The position numbers and the translations under genes were made by a program. A stretch of 64,000 nt of DNA. Source: Profftia tarda. GTDB lineage: Bacteria; Pseudomonadota; Gammaproteobacteria; Enterobacterales; Enterobacteriaceae. The stretch spans positions 558,001 to 622,000 of the forward strand of contig NZ_LR890047.1 of the NCBI RefSeq assembly GCF_904848675.1, given 5' to 3'. The notes under the pieces are model-generated. The model saw only the letters and a program-made list of their open reading frames with translations, had not been told where the DNA came from and searched no databases. Positions 1-10,484 of this stretch are shown in pieces (position 1 is the stretch's first letter; each line of letters opens with the position of its first letter).

Positions 1-1275
1 CTAATAAATTATATAAGTAATAGTTTACATGTCAACAATGCTTTTATTAAAATAATAAGTAAGAACAGACCTCGTTTTTGTAATCATGTATTTAAAGTTT
101 ATATCTAAAATTTAGTTATATGAGGTGAGTAATATTTTTAAAGATGATATTAAACCATACAAATAAATTACTGTAGTTGTTTTAAACATCTTTCCCAATA
201 ACAAAATTCAAATTACTGATTTTTATTTCTAATACAACATACATCTGATTAATTGCTGATGAGATCATACAGTCATGTTTAATAAATTTATAAAGCTATT
301 ATTTATTAGTTTAAGAGTTAATCATGAAAGAAATCATCATTTAGTTGCTATAACTATATATTTATAAATACATTTAAAATTAAATAGTTTATCCACATTA
401 CCTTCATAACTGAATGTACTTTCTTTTTTTGATGATATTCACAATTTAGTTGTTTATGTTCTAGATGTTAGATTAATAGAAGCCTAAATCGCAAAAACAT
501 ACAGAATGTATAATAAAATATAAAGAGTTTAATAGATACCTGCATTTAATAAATACTACAGCTAGATTTCATGATGTTAGATTTTATGATTTGTTATAAT
601 TAAAAATATATTCTTATTAATTGTAACTAATTTGACAATAAATACAAAGCAAAAATATATAATATTATAGGAATATGTGGTTTGTAATGTCTATACGTTG
701 CTAGTATAATCTAATAAAATTTTTGAATACATATGACATAAAATTCAGGCCTGATGCTGAATAGCAAAATATCTATCATACAATTTCTTACTAAGAGTAT
801 ATTATAAATTAAAAGTAAAATTATTTATAAGATATATTCTTTGCTAATGTATTGCATTATACTCAAGAAAAAGAATGATCTTAATGTAAAACTTTTAGTT
901 ATGTCTGATATAAAATACAGTAGATTCATAAATATTTAGTTATCTTAGGTTATGAGGATACTAAAGGGATAGCAGTTGCAAAATGCATAGTCAGATGATA
1001 GAAAAAGATATCTTTCATATAATGAAAGATCACATTAAGTCCTCTATAAGAGTATACCAGCGATTGATTAAACAAAATGCTTATTTGGTGTGAATTAACA
1101 TAACATTTGATGAGTTATTTCTAGAATATATGATTTTGCTATAAAACTTATCTTTTCGTGAAATCAGCAAATCTAAAGTTTTTTGGACTCTTATGGTAAT
1201 CTAATATAACATCTTATATAGATTTACTAACATAATAGGCTGAATTTAGTACTTATTTGATTATAGGATAGTGAT
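1..1275. other. Non-coding AT-rich stretch upstream of ppa
   Basis: I see no credible gene on either strand; every frame is broken by frequent stops and composition is extremely AT-rich. A 9-bp perfect hairpin with a 3-base loop lies at 1010-1030 (arms ATCTTTCAT and ATGAAAGAT) without a following T-run. A single sequence matching the DnaA-box consensus TTATCCACA is at 389-397, with no cluster to suggest an origin. The ppa promoter must lie at the right end but cannot be picked out from the AT-rich background. Confidence 0.7.
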
Positions 1276-1806
1276 ATGAGCTTAATGAATGTTCCTGCTG
1301 GTAAAAATATTCCAGAAGATATTTACGTTATTATAGAAATCCCATCTAATGCTGTTCCAATTAAATATGAAGTAGACAAAGAAACTGGTTGTCTATTTGT
1401 TGACCGTTTCTTGTCTACGGCTATGTACTATCCATGTAATTATGGTTATATAAACCAGACCCTTTCTCTGGATGGCGACCCAGTTGATGTTCTAGTTCCA
1501 ACACCACATCCACTGCAGGCAACTTCAATTATTCGTTGCCGTCCGGTAGGTGTTTTAAAAATGACTGATGAAGCTGGTAAAGATGTCAAATTAGTTGCTG
1601 TTCCACACAGCAAAATGACAAAAAAATATGATCATATTAAGGATATCAATGATCTTCCTGAACTATTACTTTCCCAAATACTACACTTCTTTGAGCATTA
1701 CAAAGATTTGGAAAAAGGAAAGTGGGTTAAAGTTGATGGCTGGGATAATGTTAAAGCAGCTAAATCTGAAATAATTGCCTCTTTAGAACGTGCTAAAAAA
1801 CGATAA
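1276..1806 (+). CDS. ppa: Inorganic pyrophosphatase
   Basis: Soluble family I pyrophosphatase, which hydrolyses the pyrophosphate released by nucleic acid and aminoacyl-tRNA synthesis and so pulls those reactions forward in the cytoplasm. The 176 residues match the E. coli length exactly. The family signature D-G-D-P-V-D-V is at residues 66-72, giving the metal-binding aspartates D66, D68 and D71. The downstream metal/phosphate residues are also visible in the KMTDEAGKD stretch, along with the conserved C-terminal HYKDLEKGKWVKV. The ATG is preceded by a weak purine run (AGGATAG). The gene stands alone, with more than 1 kb of empty DNA on both sides, so it is probably monocistronic. Identification is by close full-length resemblance to E. 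coli Ppa. Confidence 0.98.
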   Translation: MSLMNVPAGKNIPEDIYVIIEIPSNAVPIKYEVDKETGCLFVDRFLSTAMYYPCNYGYINQTLSLDGDPVDVLVPTPHPLQATSIIRCRPVGVLKMTDEAGKDVKLVAVPHSKMTKKYDHIKDINDLPELLLSQILHFFEHYKDLEKGKWVKVDGWDNVKAAKSEIIASLERAKKR

Positions 1807-2131
1807 TCATGTATCGTCTCGACCAATCTATATTATACCTTATTCTTTTCCGATCTCTTAAAAATTTGTGTAGCTTAAAGATAAAAAAATAATATTATTA
1901 TATTAGATATTTATCTAAAATATCAAATTTTGATAAATTTTATTTTAATATCTTTAGAACAGTATTATTAAAAAAATCATGTTGATTAGATTATACGAAT
2001 TCAGAAGACAATAGGTATCTGCTAAAGCAGTATTCTTTTATTTTTTCTAAATTTATTTATAATCATGCTTCAGCATTAATAACAGCATACTTCATTAGAC
2101 ATCTTATATAGGTTATAAGTTTATCAAAGCG

Positions 2132-2153
2132 ATCGCATTCTATAGAATGCGAT
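2132..2153. repeat. Perfect 22-bp palindrome
   Basis: The arms ATCGCATTCTA and TAGAATGCGAT abut with no spacer, and the left arm overlaps a GCGATCGC octamer at 2129-2136. In DNA this AT-rich, a perfect 22-base palindrome containing several G/C pairs is unlikely to be random. It could be an operator, a cruciform-forming site or the relic of a terminator. It shares its central CTATAG with the palindrome at 10485-10506. Confidence 0.6.
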
Positions 2154-3362
2154 ATTACAGTTCATAAATGATAAGAATCATATTCTTTGAAAGATAAAAC
2201 TATATAAATAGTACCGTTGCCCTGAATTAAAACAATATTGAGATCAAGTGTTTTCTAAGAAAAATGCTTATAACATCTCTTATGCTTAATTACTAGTTTT
2301 AATCATTCGGTCAGAACCCATACTGACTAAATTTAAATCTTTAAAAATTATACAAAATATTATTATATCTTTTCAAATTTATTCTTCATACAACAAATAA
2401 ATCACTAACTTGATACACTATTATAACAAATATTATAATAGCAATGCTATCTGCAGTTATCTTGTGCTTAGTCAAAACTGAGATTATTTATCATATGTAG
2501 TATGTATCTCAGACTCAATCTTATATGCTTAGATATGTTGCTAAATTTCTTTAAGAATTTTCTAATGCAAAAGATTTTTTGTAGTGCTTGCCTTGAGCGC
2601 TTGAAATATTTTATTGCTTTATTTTATACATGTTCCGCATTAGCATGCTATCCATATTATGAAGAGATAAAGAGCATACTTAAGAATAAAGTTCTTATAA
2701 TAGTTATTAATAACTATTGGTTATTATAATATTTTTGCTTGAAATATTCTAAAAGTTAGTTTTTATATATTGCAGGAATACATTGTGTATTAGGTAGAAT
2801 ACGAAAGTTATATATTATGATTAATTCTTGATAATGCTTATTGATGTAGAGGATATTATAGAAGATCTATGTTGCTAGATGAACATATTTATTTGTTGAT
2901 CATATTTATAATCTGCATTGTTATTATGCTATTCTTATTAGAAATAAAACTTGGCTCATCATTTCATCACGCAAAAATTAGACATAATGAAGTTCATAAT
3001 AATACCAAGATAGCAACTGTTAGATCAAAATTTCTCTAAAAATGAAAAAAGATAAAAATCTATAATATAAAAGAATTAACAAGGTCAGATAGTAAGATGA
3101 TCTAATAAATACTTAGCTTATTACGCTAAGTATAATGTATTATTAGGTTTCAGGTTGATATTACATTACATGATAGTTCTACTGTGTAGAATGAGACATG
3201 GATATAGATTTAATAATCTTTGCATCTTATAAAGATAATAAACTGAAGACTATTTTAAGAAAACATACCATGATATTAAAAATAAACTACAATGTAATCT
3301 ATTTAATAATTATTATCTAGTACAAATATTTATTTGTTATGATATTAATTTTAAGTGTTATC

Positions 3363-3406
3363 ACCTAGCTAGGTAACCTTAGAAGTATAGAATAGTAGTG
3401 TTACCT
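3363..3406. repeat. Palindrome and inverted repeat upstream of cysJ
   Basis: A 12-bp perfect palindrome (ACCTAG/CTAGGT) at 3363-3374 overlaps the left half of a second inverted repeat, AGGTAAC at 3371-3377 and GTTACCT at 3400-3406. The pair lies about 70-110 bases before the cysJ start, where an activator or repressor would bind. In E. coli the cysJIH promoter is controlled by CysB, but I cannot match these bases to a CysB site, and a structured leader RNA is equally possible. Confidence 0.4.
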
Positions 3407-3475
3407 AAAGTTTAAAAGCTAAGCTTAAGGTTGCTTGAAATAAAAAGAGAATCACTGTTCAAGGAAAACTTAGCA

Positions 3476-5278
3476 ATGACCAGTAATCTTCCTCCTGCTT
3501 TAATGTTGCCAGTAACGGCAGAGAAATTAGCCAAGATTCAATCGGCTATTGCTGATTTTTTACCAAACGAGCTTTCTTGGCTTTCCGGATATTTATGGGG
3601 CATGCTTTATCAGCAGTCTGGTGTTATGAACGTTGTTCCAACACCTTTTGTCTCGACTCCTATCACTTTGATTTCATCCTCTCAAACTGGCAATGCTAGA
3701 CGTATCTCGGAAAAACTTTTTAAAGAACTGACAGCTATAGGTTTCAATATCAAAATGTTTAATGCCGGTGATTATCAGTTCAAAAAAATCATACATGAAA
3801 AAATATTACTATGCATTACTTCCACTCAAGGTCAGGGTGAACCCCCAGAAGAGACTGTGGCTCTGCATAAATATTTGTTCTCAAAAAAAGCACCACAGCT
3901 AACTGGTACTTCATTTGCGGTATTTAGCTTGGGTGACACTTCATATGAAAAATTTTGTCAGACTGGCAAAGATATTGATAAGCGTTTAGCTGATTTAGGA
4001 GGTGAGCGTTTATTAGAACGTGTCGATGCTGATGTTGATTATCAAGCAACAGAAGAAGAATGGCGTAAAAAGATCATTATCGTTCTTAAAAAAAAATTCT
4101 CACAAGCCATAACCAAGCAGGAAACATCTGAAGTTCTTATGAGTGCGTCGGAGGATCTTAACAAATCTTACAACAAAGAATATCCTCTCGCTGCAACTCT
4201 TTTACTAAATCAAAAAATTACTGGGCGTTATTCTGATAAAAACGTACATCATTTAGAAATCGATCTAGGTGACTCAGGAATCTGTTATCAACCTGGTGAT
4301 GCATTAGGGGTATGGTACTGGAACGATGTTCAATTAGTAGAAGAGATTATCGGATTATTATCTCTTACTGGCAATGAAAAAGTCAAGATTCATGATCATG
4401 CTATAACATTGCGAGAATCGTTGATAAAAAAATTTGAAATCACACAAAATTCTAGCTTGATAGTAGAAAAATATGCAAAACTCTCACGCAACAAAAAGCT
4501 TATTGATTTGTTAGCAGATAAAAGGAATCTACAACAATACGCAAAGACAATACCACTACCGGATATGATTAGGCAGGCTCCTGCTAATATAAATGCATAT
4601 GACTTGATATCGTTATTAAGATCCCTTACACCTCGCTTATATTCCATATCTTCCTCTCAATCTGAGGTAGGCAATGAAGTTCATATAGCTGTTGGCCTAG
4701 TTCGCTATGATATTGATGGGCGTGTCCGCACCGGTGGTGCATCTAGCTATCTGGTTGATCGTTTACAAGAAGATGAAACGTTAGATGTCTTCATTGAATG
4801 TAATAATAATTTTCGCCTTCCTCTAAACCCAAAAACTCCTATAATCATGATTGGCCCTGGTACCGGAATTGCACCGTTCCGTGCTTTTATCCAACAACGT
4901 GCAGCAGAAGGAGCGGTAGGTCTGAATTGGCTCTTCTTCGGTAACCCTCACTTTACTGAAGATTTCCTCTATCAGGTAGAATGGCAACGTTATATGAGAG
5001 AAGGTATTCTATCTCGAATTGATTTAGCTTGGTCTCGTGACCAAATAAATAAAATATATGTTCAAGACAAAATTCGTGAACAGGGAAGTGAATTATGGTG
5101 CTGGATCTCACAGGGAGCACATATCTATATTTGCGGAGACGCTCATCGTATGGCGAAAGATGTTGAGGTGGCGTTACTAGAGATATTTGTTGAACATGGT
5201 GGCATGAATATTGAACAAGCCGATGAATTTTTAAGTAAGCTGCGCTTGGAGCGCCGCTATCAACGAGATGTTTATTAA
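3476..5278 (+). CDS. cysJ: Sulfite reductase flavoprotein (alpha) subunit
   Basis: Carries electrons from NADPH through FAD and FMN to the CysI hemoprotein for reduction of sulfite to sulfide in assimilatory cysteine synthesis. The 600 residues line up end to end with E. coli CysJ (599). An N-terminal flavodoxin-like FMN domain contains ISSSQTGNARR and TSTQGQGEPPEE. It is followed by a FAD domain with RLYSIASS-like RLYSISSSQ, and by an NADPH domain with GPGTGIAPFRAF and CGDAHRMAKDVE. The C-terminus ERRYQRDVY is conserved. I start it at the ATG at 3476, which aligns with the E. coli start and has AAGGA about ten bases upstream; an in-frame TTG at 3431 is less likely. Its stop overlaps the cysI start as TAATG, implying coupled translation. 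Confidence 0.98.
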   Translation: MTSNLPPALMLPVTAEKLAKIQSAIADFLPNELSWLSGYLWGMLYQQSGVMNVVPTPFVSTPITLISSSQTGNARRISEKLFKELTAIGFNIKMFNAGDYQFKKIIHEKILLCITSTQGQGEPPEETVALHKYLFSKKAPQLTGTSFAVFSLGDTSYEKFCQTGKDIDKRLADLGGERLLERVDADVDYQATEEEWRKKIIIVLKKKFSQAITKQETSEVLMSASEDLNKSYNKEYPLAATLLLNQKITGRYSDKNVHHLEIDLGDSGICYQPGDALGVWYWNDVQLVEEIIGLLSLTGNEKVKIHDHAITLRESLIKKFEITQNSSLIVEKYAKLSRNKKLIDLLADKRNLQQYAKTIPLPDMIRQAPANINAYDLISLLRSLTPRLYSISSSQSEVGNEVHIAVGLVRYDIDGRVRTGGASSYLVDRLQEDETLDVFIECNNNFRLPLNPKTPIIMIGPGTGIAPFRAFIQQRAAEGAVGLNWLFFGNPHFTEDFLYQVEWQRYMREGILSRIDLAWSRDQINKIYVQDKIREQGSELWCWISQGAHIYICGDAHRMAKDVEVALLEIFVEHGGMNIEQADEFLSKLRLERRYQRDVY

Positions 5279-7023
5279 TGAGCAAAAATATTAAAGATGA
5301 GTATTTCTTTACCAGTAAACACCCAGGTCCTTTAGTAGTAGACTACCCCCTAGAAGACGCTGAGCGCCTTAAGAAGGATAGTAATTTTTTGCGCGGAACA
5401 ATTGCGGAGGATCTAAATGATGATCTGACAGGCGGCTTTAATGGAGATAATTTTTCGTTAATCCGTTTTCATGGTATGTACCAGCAGGATGATCGTGATA
5501 TACGTGCTGAACGTGCTGAACAAAAGCTAGAGCCTCGATATGCTATGATGTTGCGCTGCCGTCTACCAGGGGGTGTGATAACACCAGAACAATGGCTGGG
5601 GATTGATAAGTTTGCCGGAGAAAGAACACTCTATGGTAGTATTCGCATTACAAATCGTCAAACCTTCCAATTTCATGGCATTCTTAAAAATAACTTAAAA
5701 TCAGCCCATCGGCTGCTTAATGAATTGGGACTAGACTCAATAGCTACTGCGAATGATGTGAATCGCAATGTTCTATGCACTTCAAATCCTGTAGAATCTG
5801 AGCTGCACCATGAAGCTTACGAGTGGGCTAAAAAACTCTCTGAACACTTGCTCCCTAGAACTCGTGCTTATGCTGAAATTTGGCTAGATCAGATAAAAGT
5901 GGAGACCACTGAAGAAGAGCCTATTTTAGGTATGACTTATTTACCTCGTAAGTTTAAAACCACGGTTGTTATTCCTCCGCAGAACGATGTCGATCTGCAT
6001 GCTAATGATCTAAATTTTATAGCAATTTCTAAAAAAGGAAAATTAATCGGTTTTAATGTATTGGTTGGCGGTGGTCTTTCTGTTTCTTACGGTGATAAGT
6101 CAACCTATCCGCGAACTGCTACTGAGTTGGGATTTATTTCGGTTGAGCATGTGTTATGTGTTGCTGAAGCTGTGGTGACTATTCAGCGTGATTGGGGTAA
6201 TCGTGCTAATCGTAAAAATGCTAAAACTAAATATACATTAGAACGTGTAGGCCTTGAAAACTTTAAAAAAGAAGTCGAAAAAAGATCAGGATTAATTCTT
6301 GAGCCAGTACGTGCTTATGAATTAACCGGCCGTGGCGATCGTGTTGGCTGGATCAAAGGAATCGATGAAAAATGGCATCTTACACTATTTATTGAAAATG
6401 GAAGAATTTTGGATTATAAAGATCGTCGACTTAAAACTGGAATGTATAAAATTGCTAAAATTCATACCGGTGATTTTCGTTTAACTGCTAATCAAAATTT
6501 GATTGTGGCAGGTGTCTCTGAGCAAGATAAAGATTATATTGAGAGTGTCGCTCGTGATTATGGTCTGATGGATGATAACATCAGCGAGTTACGTAAAAAT
6601 TCTATGGCCTGTGTATCGTATCCAACATGCCCACTGGCAATGGCTGAAGCAGAGCGTTTCCTGCCAGAATTTCTTACGCATGTCGAGGCAATCATGCAGC
6701 GTTATAATTTAGGAGATGATTATATCATCATACGCGTAACAGGATGCCCAAATGGTTGTGGACGTGCTTTGTTAGCTGAAATTGGTTTGTTGGGAAAAGC
6801 GATTGATCGCTATAATATGTACTTGGGCGGTAATCGTGTTGGGACACGTATTCCACGCATGTATAGAGAAAATATCAGTAGTAAAGAAATTCTTGTTTTG
6901 ATTAATAAACTGATCAGTCGCTGGGCAAAAGAGCGCAATTCTGGTGAAGAATTCGGTGATTTTACTATTAGAGCAGGAATTGTTCGGGCAGTTTTAGATC
7001 CAGCTAGAGATTTTTATGATTAA
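5278..7023 (+). CDS. cysI: Sulfite reductase hemoprotein (beta) subunit
   Basis: Siroheme/[4Fe-4S] subunit that performs the six-electron reduction of sulfite to sulfide, fed by CysJ. The 581 residues cover the whole E. coli protein (570); the extra residues lie in an extended N-terminus before KHPGPLVV. The cluster and siroheme ligands are present as C-x5-C in ACVSYPTCP and C-x3-C in TGCPNGCGRA. Siroheme-pocket segments such as RITNRQTFQFHG and the second ferredoxin-like repeat (TANQNLIVAG) are intact, so the enzyme looks functional. It shares one base with cysJ (TAATG) and clearly belongs to the same transcript. Making the cofactor would require a siroheme synthase encoded elsewhere. Confidence 0.98.
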   Translation: MSKNIKDEYFFTSKHPGPLVVDYPLEDAERLKKDSNFLRGTIAEDLNDDLTGGFNGDNFSLIRFHGMYQQDDRDIRAERAEQKLEPRYAMMLRCRLPGGVITPEQWLGIDKFAGERTLYGSIRITNRQTFQFHGILKNNLKSAHRLLNELGLDSIATANDVNRNVLCTSNPVESELHHEAYEWAKKLSEHLLPRTRAYAEIWLDQIKVETTEEEPILGMTYLPRKFKTTVVIPPQNDVDLHANDLNFIAISKKGKLIGFNVLVGGGLSVSYGDKSTYPRTATELGFISVEHVLCVAEAVVTIQRDWGNRANRKNAKTKYTLERVGLENFKKEVEKRSGLILEPVRAYELTGRGDRVGWIKGIDEKWHLTLFIENGRILDYKDRRLKTGMYKIAKIHTGDFRLTANQNLIVAGVSEQDKDYIESVARDYGLMDDNISELRKNSMACVSYPTCPLAMAEAERFLPEFLTHVEAIMQRYNLGDDYIIIRVTGCPNGCGRALLAEIGLLGKAIDRYNMYLGGNRVGTRIPRMYRENISSKEILVLINKLISRWAKERNSGEEFGDFTIRAGIVRAVLDPARDFYD

Positions 7024-7367
7024 AAATATTATTTTCTGCATTAACTATAATTTTATTATTATTTCTTTATTTTAAGACATTAATATTCAGTATAGAAATT
7101 AACAATAAAAAATAATTCAGAAAAGTCAAGGAGTATAGGTATTGCTGAAAACTTGAATAACCTTATCGCATTTCTCTAGTAATCCATAAGAACGATGTGG
7201 TTGCATTCTGGTTTTCCTACTCAAGACTATATATAAATATAGCAACTATCTTCCTTATAAAAGGATACAGCCCAGCCTATTCTTGTACTTGTTTTGACTT
7301 TGATGGCTAATAGAGAATATATTTTAGTGCAACATATACTCATATATTTATGCGGAGCAATTTGTTT
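7024..7367. other. Spacer between cysI and cysH
   Basis: About 340 bases without a gene. In E. coli cysH follows cysI closely, so this spacer is enlarged. Whether cysH is still co-transcribed or has its own promoter cannot be read from the bases; no good hairpin-plus-T-run terminator was seen. Confidence 0.6.
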
Positions 7368-8099
7368 ATGTCTCAATTAAATTTGAATGCATTAAAACTG
7401 TTGTCGACAGTTGATCAGGAGATGTCTTTAGCTGAAATTAATAAAGAACTCGAGAATATGACTGCACTTAGGCGCGTGCAGTGGGCATTAGATTACTTAT
7501 CTCCTGTATTCATAATATCTTCTAGTTTTGGAATTCAAGCGGCGGTATTACTACATTTAGTAACATGCGAACTACCAGATATTCCAGTAATCTTGATAGA
7601 TACCGGCTATCTATTTCCTGAAACGTATCAATTTATTGATTTTCTTACTAAGAAACTTACTTTAAATCTAAAAGTTTATCGTGCAGTACAGTCACCTGCA
7701 TGGCAGGAAGAGCGCCATGGTAAACTTTGGGAACAAGGTATGAAAGGCATCGAGCGTTATAACCAGATTAATAAAGTTGAGCCAATGCAGCGTGCAATCA
7801 AAGAAATGGAAGCTCAAACATGGTTTACCGGCTTGCGTCGCGAGCAATCAGGTAGCCGATCAGATCTACCTGTATTATTGATTAATCGAGGCGTATTCAA
7901 AATAATGCCGATAATAGATTGGAGCAATCAGAAAATACATCAATATATACAAAAAAATAGTCTGAGCTATCATCCTTTATGGGGAAAGGGTTATCTCTCA
8001 GTAGGTGATATTCATACAACTCGTAAATGGGAACCAGGTATGTCAGAGGAAGACACTAGATTTTTTGGGCTAAAACGTGAATGCGGCTTGCATGAATAG
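7368..8099 (+). CDS. cysH: Phosphoadenosine phosphosulfate (PAPS) reductase
   Basis: Thioredoxin/glutaredoxin-dependent reductase that converts PAPS to sulfite and supplies the substrate for CysJI. The 243 residues match E. coli CysH (244). The PP-loop-like segment SSSFGIQAAVLLHL near residue 50 and the TDTGYLFPETY-type motif (IDTGYLFPETYQF) are present. So are TWFTGLRREQSGSR, PIIDWS and the C-terminal KRECGLHE with the catalytic cysteine. It lacks the extra paired cysteines of the iron-sulfur APS reductases, so it is the PAPS type. The ATG at 7368 has GGAG ten bases upstream; an in-frame ATG at 7350 would add six residues with no match in E. coli. With cysJ and cysI it forms the reductive half of sulfate assimilation; cysDNC are not in this window. 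Confidence 0.97.
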   Translation: MSQLNLNALKLLSTVDQEMSLAEINKELENMTALRRVQWALDYLSPVFIISSSFGIQAAVLLHLVTCELPDIPVILIDTGYLFPETYQFIDFLTKKLTLNLKVYRAVQSPAWQEERHGKLWEQGMKGIERYNQINKVEPMQRAIKEMEAQTWFTGLRREQSGSRSDLPVLLINRGVFKIMPIIDWSNQKIHQYIQKNSLSYHPLWGKGYLSVGDIHTTRKWEPGMSEEDTRFFGLKRECGLHE

Positions 8100-9064
8100 C
8101 TTTTCTACTACTTAAAGTATTTGAGTATTCGGCTATATTAAGGAAGTATTGGTGATTGGTTTATTTATACTTAGAATATATTTTATGTATTATATAATCT
8201 TTTTCTCTTCTCTAATTTTTAGTGTAGCTCATTTAATTCTAGGTAATATGTTAGTAAAAGATGGATGATTACATATATATTATCCTAATATATAAAATAA
8301 TAATTTTATTACAAGTATGTCCTATTAGTTATCTTCTAAATATACAGCATTAAAATATATCATATAACAAATTATTACTTAAGTTATTTCGAACCATTTA
8401 CAAGTATTTAAAACAGATGAATTGTAAACATTAGCAAAATTTTACTAAACAATAAATATAGTAGTAATCATAGGGGCACCGTATGGCTATTATATCAAAA
8501 AATAATATTATCTGTGCTACTTGATTTTTATGGAATATCACTAAATAGATATTATATCTGATATATATCCGTACTAAATTGACTATACAATACAATAAGG
8601 TTAGATAATATTTAACTAAATAAATGCTATGCTCATAACCATAAAATGGTACAGCAGAATCTTAGTAAGATTGACTAATTGGAAACAAAATAACTTTCAG
8701 CTATTGTTTTCTAAGAATTATCTTCCGTATTCATACTCCCTTGCTGTTATCTAAATCAACAAATATTAAGAGTATCAGGCTTCAATACTTTACTAATGCT
8801 CAGAATTTATGACCTAATAAGATTGTTACAGAATACAGAAATCATCATTATACTTATAGCTTCCTATTATGGACGATTATACGTATTATTATAGATCTCA
8901 TAAATCTATGATAGCGCTCAAATTAAGAGATATTTGATGAAGTGAATAACATCAGCGTTATTATTTATCTGACGGTTTAGTATTTTAGGTTCTGTGTGTT
9001 AGGAGTAAAACCGATAGTTTTTAGTGTTTTTGAATTTTATAAAATTACTTTAGAGGATTCACAA
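8100..9064. other. Non-coding stretch between cysH and adk
   Basis: Nearly 1 kb of AT-rich sequence with stops in all frames and no RNA gene that I recognise. In E. coli the neighbour upstream of adk is htpG; no trace of it is legible here. Confidence 0.6.
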
Positions 9065-9709
9065 ATGCGTATTATTCTACTTTCTCCTCCTGGTGCTGGC
9101 AAAGGTACTCAAGCACAGTTTATCATGAAACAGTACAACATTCCTCAAATATCTACGGGTAATATGCTTCGTTCAGTAATCAAAGATAGCATCAAATTAA
9201 GGGAAGAAGAGAAGATAAGCATGGACGCTGGTATTCTCTTAAATGATGATTTAGTAATTTCACTTGTTAAAGAACGTATTATGAAAGAAGATTGTAAACA
9301 TGGGTTTCTTCTAGACGGGTTTCCTCGTACCATTTATCAAGCGGAATCGATGAAAGCAGAAGGTATTAAGATAGATTTAGTATTGGAACTACATGTGCCC
9401 GAGGAGCTACTACTTGAACGTTTGCTTGGCCGTCGTATTCATCATAGCTCTGGACGTGTTTACCATATTAAATTTAATAAACCTCAAATAGAAGGTAAGG
9501 ACGATGTTACTGGTGAAGCTTTAACCATTCGTCAAGATGATCGAGAAGAAATAGTGCGCAATCGTCTACTGGAATATAATATTCAGACTGCACCACTAAT
9601 CCAATACTATGGAAGAGAAGCTAACCAAGGTAACATTAATTATATAAAATTAGATGGCACCCAATCTATTACTGTTTTGCATACACACATTAAAAATGTT
9701 TTAGGATAA
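9065..9709 (+). CDS. adk: Adenylate kinase
   Basis: Catalyses AMP + ATP to 2 ADP, setting the adenylate pool in the cytoplasm. The 214 residues equal the E. coli length. The P-loop (PGAGKGTQ, residues 9-16), the AMP site around STGNMLRS, DGFPRT for nucleotide binding, and the long LID domain with GRRIHHSSGRVYH and KDDVTGE are all in order. One oddity is that the loop begins S7-P8-P9 where E. coli has G7-A8-P9, so the first glycine of the classic motif is replaced. The start at 9065 follows GAGG with good spacing; an upstream in-frame TTG/GTG reading would add 23 residues with no homology. The adk-hemH order matches E. coli, but a 0.9-kb gap separates them here. Confidence 0.97.
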   Translation: MRIILLSPPGAGKGTQAQFIMKQYNIPQISTGNMLRSVIKDSIKLREEEKISMDAGILLNDDLVISLVKERIMKEDCKHGFLLDGFPRTIYQAESMKAEGIKIDLVLELHVPEELLLERLLGRRIHHSSGRVYHIKFNKPQIEGKDDVTGEALTIRQDDREEIVRNRLLEYNIQTAPLIQYYGREANQGNINYIKLDGTQSITVLHTHIKNVLG

Positions 9710-10484
9710 GTTAGAAAATTGATGTTATTTCAATAACATAAGTATATTATCTTGAATAATTTTTCTTATATAATACAAGTTAAAACGATACTTTCGCGAT
9801 GAAAAAGTTCTAGTCCGGGATTTATACTTATACAAGCAATATACTCTAATATAATTAAAGATAATAAAATTATATTTAATGTCTTATCAAACCTTAATAA
9901 AGGATTTTCATATATATATTTTAAACTAATGTAGACATCAGCATTACTCCCTTTAGAAAGAGATTAGGCCGTTAAATATTTAGTATAAATAATGATGTAA
10001 TTTGCGTACAGCAGTCATTTATGATCTTAGATAAGATTATTGATACTTGTTTATATCCAAATGGTAGTATTGTATCACCAACAGATCATCGCTGACAAAT
10101 AAATACTAAATATGAAATAAACTATATCTTAGAACTAAGATAATAAGGTTTATCTACAATGTTATTACTGTACTATATTTAATTTGAAAGAAAAAATATT
10201 CGTCAATTCATTACCCAAATATAAAATATTTATAGTGCTTTGACCTATGCGATACCTATCATGGATTCTCAAGACGTTCCTAATTATCCATGTGAACAAG
10301 AGCTAACTAGCTTAGAGAAAATACAATTGTTGGTTATTAGTTTCCATTCACTGATTATTTACTTTATCAATGAAGCTGCTTATAGTAGGACTTTAGTATA
10401 TAGAACTCATGGGCTATGATTAACCATTCAATAATAAAAATTATGATTTGAATAGTATCTATGCAGATATCTAATACTTTTTAA

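Larger units (their letters stand above)
1807..3475. other. Non-coding stretch between ppa and cysJ
   Basis: About 1.7 kb with no recognisable gene. A 75-codon open frame at 2502-2729 resembles no family I know and has no Shine-Dalgarno sequence. The stretch holds a perfect 22-bp palindrome at 2132-2153 and a palindrome plus inverted repeat just ahead of cysJ (3363-3406), both listed separately. Confidence 0.65.

Noticed and set aside
389..397. TTATCCACA, a DnaA-box match
   Set aside because: Single isolated copy; no cluster of boxes, no neighbouring dnaA, gidA or rpmH to indicate an origin.
2129..2136. GCGATCGC octamer, also at 48577-48584, resembling the cyanobacterial HIP1 repeat
   Set aside because: Only two copies in 64 kb and the organism is clearly gammaproteobacterial; the first belongs to a larger palindrome.
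2502..2729. 75-codon open frame on the plus strand
   Set aside because: No ribosome-binding site, no resemblance to a known family, and amino acid content typical of translated AT-rich spacer.
10261..10419. 52-codon frame between adk and hemH, beginning MDSQDVPNYPCEQELTSLEK
   Set aside because: Slightly raised GC and a soluble-looking start, but no Shine-Dalgarno sequence and no family match; kept only as a note.
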